Under the pieces are notes generated by a model. That model worked only from the letters and a program-made list of their open reading frames with translations. It was not told where the DNA came from and made no database searches. Positions 43,794 to 52,671 of a stretch of DNA of 64,000 nt are shown piece by piece (within the stretch, counting starts at the first letter, position 1; each line of letters opens with the position of its first letter). The translations under genes were made by a program, and so were the position numbers. This DNA is from Caldilineaceae bacterium (GTDB taxonomy: Bacteria; Chloroflexota; Anaerolineae; Caldilineales; Caldilineaceae): assembly GCA_018003515.1 (NCBI GenBank), contig JAGNDO010000011.1:1-64000 (forward strand). Reading direction: 5' to 3'.

Positions 43794-46700
43794 ATGATAT
43801 CCAGATATCTTAGGTCGCTTTGTTTGTTACTCCTGACTACGCTGGCACTAGCCGCCTGCCAAGCCCAAGACGGCAAGCTGGTAGGATTGCCATCAATCTT
43901 GGTGGCTACTGTGCCGATCCCTAACTCGAACGCACTTGAGATCGGTGTTCGATCGGTGTCGGCACTCTCGGAAACAACAGCTTCGATCACAACCCCTGAT
44001 GTGGCTCTAGCTGAGGCTACCCATGAATTAGAGCCAGGGATCCCAGAAACACAAGAGACTGCCGTTATTTCCGCAACCCCAGCCATCACAGGTACAACCA
44101 TCACCTGGTTTCAGTTGCAGGATGCACCGGGCGAGGTCATCTTTAGCCCAGATGGACAAGTCCTAGCCTTCACCGATTTCTTAACCACAACAGTTTCGCT
44201 CTTGAATGTAGCAACGGGTGAACTCCTGCATGAACTTGAGGGTGCATCCTCGGTGGCTTCTTTTAGCCCAGATGGTCGAGCGGTTCTCACAACCGATGGT
44301 TATCTGTGGGATGTTGTCAGCGGTGAGTTCATACACATGCTGGGCAGCTTTCTTGATCTTCCTACGGTGGACTGGAGAAGAAGAACAGCCTCCTTCAGCC
44401 CAGATAGTCAAGTCATTGTGACTGTTGATAACGCACTCGATAATAGAAGGTTCTCCGGGTCCGTGCATGTGTGGAATACAGCCAGCGGTCAAGAGATGCT
44501 TGCACTGGACGGCGGTTTGTTAGGGGCGATAGTTCCCAATCGCGAATTGGTCGTCATCTTCTCAGGGCAAGATAGAACAAGAATCTGGTTCTCACAGCAA
44601 GACAAAATAAGATTCTGGGATGTGAAGACTGGTGAACAGACCCAGGAATTCCCAGGTGAGAGTGCCAGTATGAGTCCCGACACACGCAGTTTTGTCATCT
44701 TTGATGATAAGTCGTCGGTTATCGTACGAGATGGCGCAACCGGTGGCGAACTGCATAGACTGGACGGTGAGTGGAGAAGTGCGAGCCCCAACGGAAAATG
44801 GTTGGCCACATTTAACGATGGCCAGACATACCTCTGGGATGCAATTACCGGCGAACGCGTAGGTAGCTTTCCGGGCGATTGGCAGGCTTTTGTTCCTGAT
44901 GAACGGCTGCTGGTCCAGAACATTGACGGTACGACTTCTTTGTGGGATATCGGCTCAACTCAGCAACTCGCCGTGATGAATGGGTACCTAGATAAAGATT
45001 GGCACTTATTCAGTTCTGACGGACGGCTTGTGGTTACTTTCCTTGACGAACAAGTGCTGTTGTGGAACGCCTTGTCTGGTCAGAAGATTGGCTCGCTTAA
45101 ACGGCAGGAACCAGTCTTTAGCCCAAATGGACGAACAGTTGCCATGTATGATGAGAACGGAACTTATTTATGGGAAAGTTCCACCGGCCAGAGAGTCGGA
45201 CCTCTGGTCGGATTTCGTCCGGTCTTCAGTCCTAATGGAGGAATTCTGGCAACATCTGACTCGGAAAACACCTATTTGTGGGACTCCGTGAGTGGTCAGC
45301 AGATTAGCAATCGGGAGGGAACAAAGCCTGTCTTTAGTCCTGACGGCCAATTCCTGCTAACTTCAAAGGATGCAGATATCTATTTGTGGAATACAGATAG
45401 TAGCCAGAGAATCGCAGTTCTAAATGGATATGGACCTGATTTCAGCCCTAATGGGAGATTAGTAATGTCTCACGATAGCGGCGTGTATCTTCTCTGGGAT
45501 GCCATAACCGGGCAACCAGTTGGCCGCTCCAAGGGCTATCGGATGGACTTAAGTGCCGATGGACAGACAATGGCAATCTACGATAGTTCCACAACGGAGC
45601 TATGGGATACAGTGACAAACTCGAAGGTTGGGCCTATTGCTGGGGAGTGGCAGGGCTTTAGTCCCAATGGTCAATTAGCTGCGGTGGAGCTTTATGCGGA
45701 GCAGAGCTCCCAAGTATGGAATGTTGTAACCGGTCAGACGGTAGGCGTTTTTCCAGGGATTGGGGCACGGTTTAGTCCTGATGGGAAGATGCTCATCACA
45801 GACTCCGAACAGAATGACGAACGGGTCTTCTCTCTTTGGAGAATCGACACCCAAGAGAAGTTTGGAGAATCGAATGGTTTATGGGCAAAGTTCAGTTCCG
45901 ATGGTCAGATCTCGGCCATTTACGATAAAAATCAGACTGATCTGTGGAGTCTGAACGAACGCAAAAAGATCGGAAGCCTTGCGGGCATGTTCAAAAATTT
46001 TAGTCCCGATAATCAGAAAGCTATCACTGAAAGCGATGGCATTCTGCACATATGGGATATCGCGAACGGGGAGGAAATTAGTCCCCTCCGAGAAACCTAT
46101 CTCAGATATGACTCAGAAGGTCGGCTGATGACAACCGATACGGCCCCTACTACTACAGTGTATGATAGCAGCACGGGCCGTATAACCACCATTACGGAAG
46201 GCTTGCAGCCAGTATATAGTCCTAGTGGTAACAAGATTGCCATTTCCCATGATGGGATTACAGATATTTGGGACATTAAAGCTGGTAAGCTAATTCGCTC
46301 ATTTGAAGGTTCTCTGGCGCAGTCCTGCTTGAAAGAACTCTGTTTTAGTCCCGACGAACGGCTAATTCTTACATCTTCTCATGACAGAGTTCACGTGTGG
46401 GAAATAGTCACTGACAAGGAAATCACCTCATTTCCAGGCCAAAAAGGCTTCTTCAGTCCAGACAATGAACGACTTGCAGTTGTCAATGAAATCGCTTTTA
46501 GCCCAAATGCAACTCCAATCCCTTTAATTCCATTCTTCAGAAATGAGAGACATCGCATAGAGACAAGCATTTATGCCATTAACACTGGAGAGAAGATAAC
46601 CACAATCGAAACCAGCGTGCAGTTCACTCCCGATGGTCAATCGGTTTTTGCAGTGAGAGGGTCGTCGATCGACGTGTGGGATGCAACGACCGGCGAGAGG

Positions 46701-46937
46701 ATCGAAAGGATATCACTGATTGAGGTTCCCCATGATCGTCGATGCAGTATCAGCTTCGATGTTAACTTTAGCCAGAGTGGATCCGAAGCGTACGTCACGG
46801 CCCATTATACCATTTGCAGGATGTCCGGTGGCGGCTCAGATCCTCTGCGACCCATCCGACCTATCAAGGCCACCAAAGTGGGCAGCACAACGCGGTCACC
46901 TTCACGGACTCCGACTCCAACTCGTGGGGGTCGATAA
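43794..46937 (+). CDS. Giant beta-propeller lipoprotein
   Basis: 1,047 residues. Signal peptide MISRYLRSLCLLLLTTLALA then lipobox AAC (Cys22) indicates export and lipid anchoring. From about residue 100 on, roughly twenty degenerate repeats of the form FSPDGQ...(Y/L)LWD..TG occur: multiple propellers exposed outside the membrane. GGAGG precedes ATG 43794 and only 4 bases separate it from the nSTAND gene, so they form one unit. The nSTAND protein's propellers are on the other side of a membrane helix; the lipoprotein could be an extracellular sensor or decoy. The end is Thr/Pro/Arg-rich. Confidence 0.8.
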   Translation: MISRYLRSLCLLLLTTLALAACQAQDGKLVGLPSILVATVPIPNSNALEIGVRSVSALSETTASITTPDVALAEATHELEPGIPETQETAVISATPAITGTTITWFQLQDAPGEVIFSPDGQVLAFTDFLTTTVSLLNVATGELLHELEGASSVASFSPDGRAVLTTDGYLWDVVSGEFIHMLGSFLDLPTVDWRRRTASFSPDSQVIVTVDNALDNRRFSGSVHVWNTASGQEMLALDGGLLGAIVPNRELVVIFSGQDRTRIWFSQQDKIRFWDVKTGEQTQEFPGESASMSPDTRSFVIFDDKSSVIVRDGATGGELHRLDGEWRSASPNGKWLATFNDGQTYLWDAITGERVGSFPGDWQAFVPDERLLVQNIDGTTSLWDIGSTQQLAVMNGYLDKDWHLFSSDGRLVVTFLDEQVLLWNALSGQKIGSLKRQEPVFSPNGRTVAMYDENGTYLWESSTGQRVGPLVGFRPVFSPNGGILATSDSENTYLWDSVSGQQISNREGTKPVFSPDGQFLLTSKDADIYLWNTDSSQRIAVLNGYGPDFSPNGRLVMSHDSGVYLLWDAITGQPVGRSKGYRMDLSADGQTMAIYDSSTTELWDTVTNSKVGPIAGEWQGFSPNGQLAAVELYAEQSSQVWNVVTGQTVGVFPGIGARFSPDGKMLITDSEQNDERVFSLWRIDTQEKFGESNGLWAKFSSDGQISAIYDKNQTDLWSLNERKKIGSLAGMFKNFSPDNQKAITESDGILHIWDIANGEEISPLRETYLRYDSEGRLMTTDTAPTTTVYDSSTGRITTITEGLQPVYSPSGNKIAISHDGITDIWDIKAGKLIRSFEGSLAQSCLKELCFSPDERLILTSSHDRVHVWEIVTDKEITSFPGQKGFFSPDNERLAVVNEIAFSPNATPIPLIPFFRNERHRIETSIYAINTGEKITTIETSVQFTPDGQSVFAVRGSSIDVWDATTGERIERISLIEVPHDRRCSISFDVNFSQSGSEAYVTAHYTICRMSGGGSDPLRPIRPIKATKVGSTTRSPSRTPTPTRGGR

Positions 46938-47008
46938 CACTTGAAATCAAACTCTGAACATAGGGTCCAACTACAAGGTGATGCCATTGCCCTGTCTTAG
47001 AACCTTGA

Positions 47009-47347
47009 AGAGTAGCGGTTGGTGGCCAAGTTGCGGAATCAGAGAACAGTCCAGATACGGCCCGGGCTTGGAACGCATTGTTCTGGTTTGGTATTCTCTG
47101 GAAGCAGGCAGAACAAGTTTTGAGTGCTTGTGATCAAGCGGTAGTCTTTAGCGACGGGGGGCTATCCTACAGAGACAGCCGTAGCGTGGCTCGAGCCATG
47201 ACCGGCGACTTCAAAGGGGCCATCGAAGACTTCGAGGTGTCCGTCGAAGTATATCAGTCCGAACAACGCCAGGAGTGGATCGACATGCTCAACGCTGGGA
47301 AGAATCCTTTTGATAACGAAGCCTTGTTAGAAGAATTGCGCCAATAG
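47009..47347 (+). pseudogene. Decayed C-terminal tail of a WD40/TPR-type protein
   Basis: Open frame after an in-frame TGA at 47006. DTARAWNALFWFGILWKQAEQV, followed by RDSRSVARAMTGDFKGAIED and EEL, is a TPR-like tail (SRGLARALTGDYEGAIEDF in intact relatives). No start codon with an RBS is visible (TTG 47078 is possible). The remainder is missing upstream. It is probably the remnant of a paralogous nSTAND/WD40 gene. Confidence 0.55.
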
Positions 47348-47373
47348 CTATCCATACAGGAGAACCCACACCC

Positions 47374-48246
47374 ATGATCCTCATCACCGGCGGCACCGGC
47401 CTATCTGGTAGCTACGTGATCTATGAACTTCAACAGCGCAATCTGCTCGTGCGGGCGCTGGCTCGGGCCGAATCGGCCCCCAAGCTGGCGGCGTTGGGCG
47501 TGGAGGTGGCCATCGGCGACCTCACCGACCTGGACTCCCTGCGCCGGGCGTGCGAGGGGGTGACGGGCATCGTGCATGCCGCCTGCACCTTCACCGATTC
47601 GGCGGTGGACATCGCCGCCATGCAAGCCCTGTTGGACGGCTGGCGGCATGGCCCCTTCGTCTTCTTCAGCAGCCTGGATGCCTATAGCTATAGCAGCGCG
47701 CCGCTGATCAGCGAGCAGACACCCCTGGATGATACGGACAACGACTATGCCCACGGCAAGGTGGTGAGCGAAGGATTGCTGGCCGCCCAAGGTCGCACGG
47801 ACTTCACCAGTCTGCGTGCTCCTCACATCTGGGCACCCCATCCCAAGGCACGGCGAAGATTGACCGCCCGCATCCAGGGCGACACGGTCCTGCTCCCCGG
47901 CGGGTCCGAGGCCGAGTGGTCCCACTACCGGGACGCCTGGATCGATGCCAGGGATCTGGCCTGGATTGTGGCCAAGTCTCTGGTCCGTCCCTTGGGCGGG
48001 GCCATGAACGTCCTGGCCGGCCACTTCGTCTGGCACGATCTGGTGGCCGAGGTGATCCGGCTCACCGGGTCGGCCTGCACCCTCATCCACCGTCCCCTGG
48101 CCGAGATGGACGAAGAGACCCGTCAGGCCATGCGCTTCCACGCCCAATCCTGGCGCTACGATGACAGCCGCCTGCGCGCCCATCTGGACTTCCACCCCTC
48201 CCGCACCTGGCAGCAGACTGTGACCGAGGTGTTGGGAACCGCCTGA
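47374..48246 (+). CDS. NAD-dependent epimerase/dehydratase-type SDR
   Basis: 290 residues. Rossmann start ILITGGTGLSGSYV, a conserved VVFFSSLDAYS-like strand (FVFFSSLDAY, about 104-113) and catalytic YAHGK (about 127-131) make it an extended short-chain dehydrogenase/reductase. RALARAESAPKLAALGVEVA is typical of the atypical SDR-a group. Substrate unknown. It starts 26 bases after the decayed gene, with AGGAG upstream, and is followed by an alpha/beta hydrolase 21 bases on; the two are probably an operon. Confidence 0.85.
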   Translation: MILITGGTGLSGSYVIYELQQRNLLVRALARAESAPKLAALGVEVAIGDLTDLDSLRRACEGVTGIVHAACTFTDSAVDIAAMQALLDGWRHGPFVFFSSLDAYSYSSAPLISEQTPLDDTDNDYAHGKVVSEGLLAAQGRTDFTSLRAPHIWAPHPKARRRLTARIQGDTVLLPGGSEAEWSHYRDAWIDARDLAWIVAKSLVRPLGGAMNVLAGHFVWHDLVAEVIRLTGSACTLIHRPLAEMDEETRQAMRFHAQSWRYDDSRLRAHLDFHPSRTWQQTVTEVLGTA

Positions 48247-48267
48247 ATCAAACAAGGAAACCACCTG

Positions 48268-49047
48268 ATGTCCACCGCCCATGTCAACGGCATCGACTTG
48301 CAATACGAAGAGGCCGGCAGCGGTCCGCCTCTGCTCCTGCTCCACGGCCTGGGGTCCAGTAGCCGGGACTGGGAACTGCAAGTGCCGGTCTTCGCCGCCA
48401 CCCACCGGGTTATCACCTGTGATGTGCGGGGACATGGCCGCTCGGCCAAGCCGCCTGGCCCATACAGCGTGCCGCTCTTCGCCGCTGATGTGGCCGCCCT
48501 CCTGGGCCATCTGGACACCGGACCCGTCGCCGTGGTGGGCATCTCCATGGGCGGCATGATCGCCTTCCAACTGGCTGTGGACGTACCGGAGATGGTGGAG
48601 CGGCTGGTCATCGTCAACAGCGGACCGGAGCTGGTCCTGCGCACCTGGGGCGAGCGAATGCAGGCTTGGCAACGGCTGGCCCTGGTGCAACTCTTGGGCA
48701 TGGGCGGTATGGCCCGCTTCCTGGCCCCTCGTCTCTTTCCCAAGCCGGAGCAGGAAGAGATCCGCCGCACCTTCACCGAACGCTGGCTGGAAAATGACAA
48801 GCGGGCCTACATCGCTTCTCTGCGCGCCCTGTTGGGCTGGAGCGTGGCCGACCGGCTGGGGGAGATCCGTTGCCCCATACTGGTCATCGCTGGAGACCAG
48901 GACTACACGCCCCTTTCCATCAAAGAAGCCTACGTGGCCCGACTGCCCCAGGCGGAGCTGGTGGTCATCCCCGACTCCAGCCACGCCACCCCCATCGACC
49001 AGCCGGAGGCCTTCAACCGGACGGTGGTGGAGTTTTTGAATCGATGA
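48268..49047 (+). CDS. Alpha/beta hydrolase
   Basis: 259 residues. LLLLHGLGSSSRDW is the oxyanion region, VGISMGG the nucleophile elbow (Ser about 94), AGDQDYTP the acid region and HATPIDQPEAF the catalytic His. All three triad positions are present. It resembles 3-oxoadipate enol-lactonase or haloperoxidase-type hydrolases, but the substrate cannot be called. AAGGAA precedes the ATG. Confidence 0.88.
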   Translation: MSTAHVNGIDLQYEEAGSGPPLLLLHGLGSSSRDWELQVPVFAATHRVITCDVRGHGRSAKPPGPYSVPLFAADVAALLGHLDTGPVAVVGISMGGMIAFQLAVDVPEMVERLVIVNSGPELVLRTWGERMQAWQRLALVQLLGMGGMARFLAPRLFPKPEQEEIRRTFTERWLENDKRAYIASLRALLGWSVADRLGEIRCPILVIAGDQDYTPLSIKEAYVARLPQAELVVIPDSSHATPIDQPEAFNRTVVEFLNR

Positions 49048-49084
49048 GATACGCCCGTGTTCTCAAAACAGAGATGAGGCTACC

Positions 49085-49555
49085 GTGATAGATCTTGACT
49101 GGTTGGATGTCACCCTTGGTGAGAGTCATGCTATTTTACGGCCCAGGATAGGGTCATATGACAAAGTGATGGAAAGTGAGTACAGAGAAGCGGTTGAAGA
49201 GCTTCTGGCTGCCGGTATTCACAAAATTGCTGTTGATTTGGACAGCGTATACGTGGCGTCTGACCAAATTGGTCTTGCCGTAGCCATTCCCGTGAAACAA
49301 TTCGTCTTCTCCGTGGCGGATTCAAAGGGGATAGAGAGAAGCCAGGCGCTTGAGGCTTCAGGAGTCAGCGACTATCGACTTGTCTTCTTTTCAACCAAAC
49401 CGCAGACATTGGCGAAGGTAATGATGTTTAAGTTTGACCGCCTCGCTGAATCCAACACCTGGCTACACTTCGTAGACGCTGAATCCAAGGCCCTGGCCCT
49501 TCTCGCTCTAACTGAATCGGATGAACGGTTGATAGTCCCGGATTCTGCTGTCTGA
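49085..49555 (+). CDS. STAS-domain-like protein
   Basis: 156 residues from a GTG start with GAGG upstream. The order of strands and helices (HAILRPRIGSYD, EYREAVEELLAAGIHKIAVDLDSV) fits a STAS fold: a segment ending in a VDLDxV strand, as in anti-sigma-factor antagonists. The phosphorylatable Ser position (usually DSSG) reads VYVASDQ here, so it may be regulated differently. No kinase or sigma partner lies alongside except the sigma domain in the fusion at 20,894. Confidence 0.5.
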   Translation: MIDLDWLDVTLGESHAILRPRIGSYDKVMESEYREAVEELLAAGIHKIAVDLDSVYVASDQIGLAVAIPVKQFVFSVADSKGIERSQALEASGVSDYRLVFFSTKPQTLAKVMMFKFDRLAESNTWLHFVDAESKALALLALTESDERLIVPDSAV

Positions 49556-49651
49556 ATATTTCAGCGCTGCCTTGGCGCGGGCAACCGCTACATGCCAAGT
49601 TGCAGGGCGATGATAGCCGTGCCAACTTGCCATCACTTGTGAAAATCTCGG

Positions 49652-49674
49652 CCTTGGCATACCATATGCCAAGG
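49652..49674. promoter_or_regulatory. Perfect palindrome, likely operator of the PRTase-like genes
   Basis: CCTTGGCATA (49652-49661) is the exact inverse of TATGCCAAGG (49665-49674) around CCA. It lies 40 bases before the start of the first of three paralogous genes. A weaker pair CAAGTTG (49596-49602) / CAACTTG (49623-49629) precedes it. No -35/-10 was recognised with confidence. Confidence 0.55.
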
Positions 49675-49714
49675 TTATCCCACTTATCTGTCGTCCCAAC
49701 AAGGTTGCTCCTCC

Positions 49715-51442
49715 ATGTCCCCTACCCACGATCAAGTGCTCGACTACCTCTACCGATTGGCCGATACCGTGTGCAAGGAGATCGACGACTTCCAGCCGGA
49801 TCTGTTGGTGGTGCTGTATCACTCCGCACAGATCCCACTGGCCGCTGTCTCTGCTCTTTGGGCTGAAACCCGCACCCGACCCCTGCCGCCGGTCGTGCGC
49901 ACCAACCTGGGTCAGGAGAAGTTCTCCGAGTACCGACATTCCTCTTCTTTCTTGGAGGAGTATAGCTACATGCCGGAACTTGTTGGGTGGCCGTCAATAG
50001 ATGGACACTTCCTAGCTTGGCTGATTCAACAGAGCGACTTGGTTCAGGCTGTGCAGACGCAGGTGGAGGAGGTAGTTGGAAAGGAGAGAACAATCCGGCG
50101 CATCCTAGTCATCGACGATTTCCTCTATGGAGGAGGAACCAAGATGGTGAGCCTGGGCATTCTCCACCACCTTTTCCCAGGCACAGGGTGCCACCTCCTG
50201 GCCGGAAATCAGGATGGACTCCGTGAGCATTTCTCTGAAGAGTGGCTGGGACGATTCCATCCTGGCCTACTGGAGCGCATCAAGGCTGAGTGGAAGCCAG
50301 TTCCAGATCGCGGGGAACTACGCAGCCCTGATAGCGTCTTGCGCTGGTTGACCATGGGGACGATGGATGTGGAGTGGATATCCCCAGCCTGGGTGCCCAT
50401 CACTGCCGAAAGCGAACGGTTGAGTCAACTATTGCCTTTTCTTCCGGCAGAGGAGTGGCTACGCTTGCCAGTCTGGATGTACGATGAGATCGGCGACCAG
50501 ATCCGTCTTCGGGTGCAAACCGGCGTGCCCGAAACCGCAAAGCCTTTTACCTTGCGCCGTCACACGGTGGGAATGGCCTGCCGTATCATGGGGCTGGCCT
50601 GGCAGTACCGCCGGCTTGAGATCCCCGAAGTCGCGGAGCGTCTCGGTTTGCCTGAGGACAAGGCCAGAGAAGAATTGGACAAGCTGGTTTCCAGGGGATA
50701 CCTGATCCGCTGCGTGCAGAGAGATCGGATCTGGTATGAGCTGCCTGGAGGCCCTGGCTTTTTGCTCTACGGTCCCATGCGCATCGATCCTGGCAACGAG
50801 ATCACCCAGTATGCCGAAGCCATCAGCCTGCCTCTATCCATACCCTTTGCAGTGGAGTTTGCCCATACCGGTGACTACTATGGCGGCGCGCCCATCTTGG
50901 CTGTCATGCCAGATCTCCACGGAACTTCGGTTCCGGCCACACTTCTGCACATGGACCCCGCTGTTGATCTGGACCAGGACTTCATCGACTTTCTGATCTA
51001 TCCACAGTGGGTGCTAGAACGAGACGAGGAGAAGTCTCTCACCTACCTGGAGGTCGCCTGGGAGGAAAAAGGGGTCATCGGCATTGACACCCTTGCTCAT
51101 TTTCACGGCATGGATCGGACATTCTTCTTGGCTCCGGTTCCCAACTTGGCTTTCGTGATGGATCAAGAGATGAGCGAGGCTGAGAAAGGCCGTCGCCTGG
51201 CTGCCCTGGCCGTTGAGAGCCTGACCGAACTCACCTATCCATCCGGCACCGACGGCATCCGCTATCTGGTGGATGCAATTAACCAGGGCGTGGAGACGCC
51301 ACTCACTACCGCCTATCGGGATGCCCTGCTGATCCTCGCTGACCATGCACCGGACCTGGTAACAGCTCGGGAACGCCTGGCCGCTCGCCGGGGATTGGGA
51401 CATCTGCCCGTCTGGTCTATCGCTGATAACCGGTTCGCCTGA
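49715..51442 (+). CDS. PRTase-fold protein with winged helix, copy 1
   Basis: 575 residues. The N-terminal domain has a strand ending FQPDLLVVLYHSAQIPLAAV, and ILVIDDFLYGGGTKM (about 130-144), which matches the PRPP loop of phosphoribosyltransferases (acidic pair followed by small residues and Thr). A central winged-helix stretch (about 285-345) has PEVAERLGLPEDKAREELDK. The C-terminal half is an unassigned domain (MGMDRTFFLAPVPNLAFVMD-like). No enzyme is recognised. It is followed 14 bases later by copy 2. Possibly it binds a phosphoribosyl ligand and DNA. Confidence 0.7.
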   Translation: MSPTHDQVLDYLYRLADTVCKEIDDFQPDLLVVLYHSAQIPLAAVSALWAETRTRPLPPVVRTNLGQEKFSEYRHSSSFLEEYSYMPELVGWPSIDGHFLAWLIQQSDLVQAVQTQVEEVVGKERTIRRILVIDDFLYGGGTKMVSLGILHHLFPGTGCHLLAGNQDGLREHFSEEWLGRFHPGLLERIKAEWKPVPDRGELRSPDSVLRWLTMGTMDVEWISPAWVPITAESERLSQLLPFLPAEEWLRLPVWMYDEIGDQIRLRVQTGVPETAKPFTLRRHTVGMACRIMGLAWQYRRLEIPEVAERLGLPEDKAREELDKLVSRGYLIRCVQRDRIWYELPGGPGFLLYGPMRIDPGNEITQYAEAISLPLSIPFAVEFAHTGDYYGGAPILAVMPDLHGTSVPATLLHMDPAVDLDQDFIDFLIYPQWVLERDEEKSLTYLEVAWEEKGVIGIDTLAHFHGMDRTFFLAPVPNLAFVMDQEMSEAEKGRRLAALAVESLTELTYPSGTDGIRYLVDAINQGVETPLTTAYRDALLILADHAPDLVTARERLAARRGLGHLPVWSIADNRFA

Positions 51443-51456
51443 AAGAGAAAAGTGTC

Positions 51457-52644
51457 ATGTCCAACACCCCCAACCAATATTGGACCAGCCTCGGCCATGC
51501 CGATTTTTGGTACACCGCCCAGATGAACTGTGCCCTCATTGACCACTTCCAGCCGGAGTTGATTATCGGCCTGGCCCACGGCGGCATCCTGCCCACCAAG
51601 GTGACCGAGACTGCCTGGTCTAGCCTCACGGATCGCCCTTTCCCACCGATCCTCTACACCAATTTAGGGCGGGAGAAGATCGACTACTACAAGGATTGGT
51701 GCAAGGTGAACGGTGGGCATCCTGGGTTTATCGGCGAGCAGTCCGGACTGGAGGGTATTTTGCACTTCCTGGACTGGTTACCCAGCCGGGTGGACTGGCA
51801 GGACGAGCTGTTGCACCAGATTGAGGCGACCTTGGGCGCGGATGTGGAGCCTGGTGTGATCATGGTCATCGATGAGATGGCGGCACTGGGCAACACCATG
51901 TTGCTCACCCTGGGCCTGCTGGAAATTCTCTATCCCATGGCCGAGACCCACTTTGTGGATCACGTCTATTTCCAGTGGCGTTCAGATCTGGGTCAGCTCT
52001 GGATGAAGGAACACCATCCCCAGGTGTTGGAGCATATCCTGGCCGAGGCGGAGCAGGGAGCGTGGGCAGATCTACATGCCATCTACCGAATCATGTCCGG
52101 CACAGAAGACATCGACCCTGTCTCCCTCTCCTTCCGCCCCTTGTCGCCGGAGAACGAGGATGTTCAGCGGCTGGTCAAGTATTTGCCTGCGGAGACATTG
52201 CTGTCCATGCCCGCCCAGACCGAGGCCACCGTGCTGGACGAGATCACCCAACTGGCCGCAGCGCGCACCATGCAGGATGCACGGGGTCGGGTCAGCTGGG
52301 AGTATGTGGGCCGGGCTAATCGCTTGGCCCCATACCGGCTCCTGCGCCACCTACGCAAGTGGGGGCAGATTACCCTATCTGAGGCAGCCCGTACTCTGGG
52401 TGTGAAGGAGGACGAGGTGAAGGAAGTGATGGAACACTTGGTGCCTCGTGTTCGCCACGAGGCCCGATACGGCAGGATGCGGGACGTGGACGCCAGCCCC
52501 ACCCGCTCCGGATTGACCTATCACTTCGTTGAAGAGCCGGAGTGGGGCGAGCCGCCGGTGCGCCGCAGCAAGGGCGAGCAGATCAAGGCCATGCGCCGAG
52601 ATCCCCGGCCTCGGCCTAGGGTCCAAAAGCAGACAAAAAAGTGA
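51457..52644 (+). CDS. PRTase-fold protein with winged helix, copy 2
   Basis: 395 residues. It shares with copy 3 the start ALIDHFQPELIIGLAHGGIL and YTNLGREK, and at about 137-149 IMVIDEMAALGNTM is the PRPP loop position with only one of the two acidic residues in the usual place. The C-terminal winged helix RLLRHLRKWGQITLSEAART is retained but the tail is short and Arg-rich. It lacks the long C-terminal domain of copy 1. It is a paralog, probably of altered ligand specificity. Confidence 0.65.
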   Translation: MSNTPNQYWTSLGHADFWYTAQMNCALIDHFQPELIIGLAHGGILPTKVTETAWSSLTDRPFPPILYTNLGREKIDYYKDWCKVNGGHPGFIGEQSGLEGILHFLDWLPSRVDWQDELLHQIEATLGADVEPGVIMVIDEMAALGNTMLLTLGLLEILYPMAETHFVDHVYFQWRSDLGQLWMKEHHPQVLEHILAEAEQGAWADLHAIYRIMSGTEDIDPVSLSFRPLSPENEDVQRLVKYLPAETLLSMPAQTEATVLDEITQLAAARTMQDARGRVSWEYVGRANRLAPYRLLRHLRKWGQITLSEAARTLGVKEDEVKEVMEHLVPRVRHEARYGRMRDVDASPTRSGLTYHFVEEPEWGEPPVRRSKGEQIKAMRRDPRPRPRVQKQTKK

Positions 52645-52671
52645 GCCAAACAATCGCCAAGGAGACGTTTC

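Noticed and set aside
47401-48984. 527-codon minus-strand open frame over the epimerase and hydrolase
   Set aside because: Both plus-strand genes show complete catalytic motifs and RBSs; the antisense product is low complexity.
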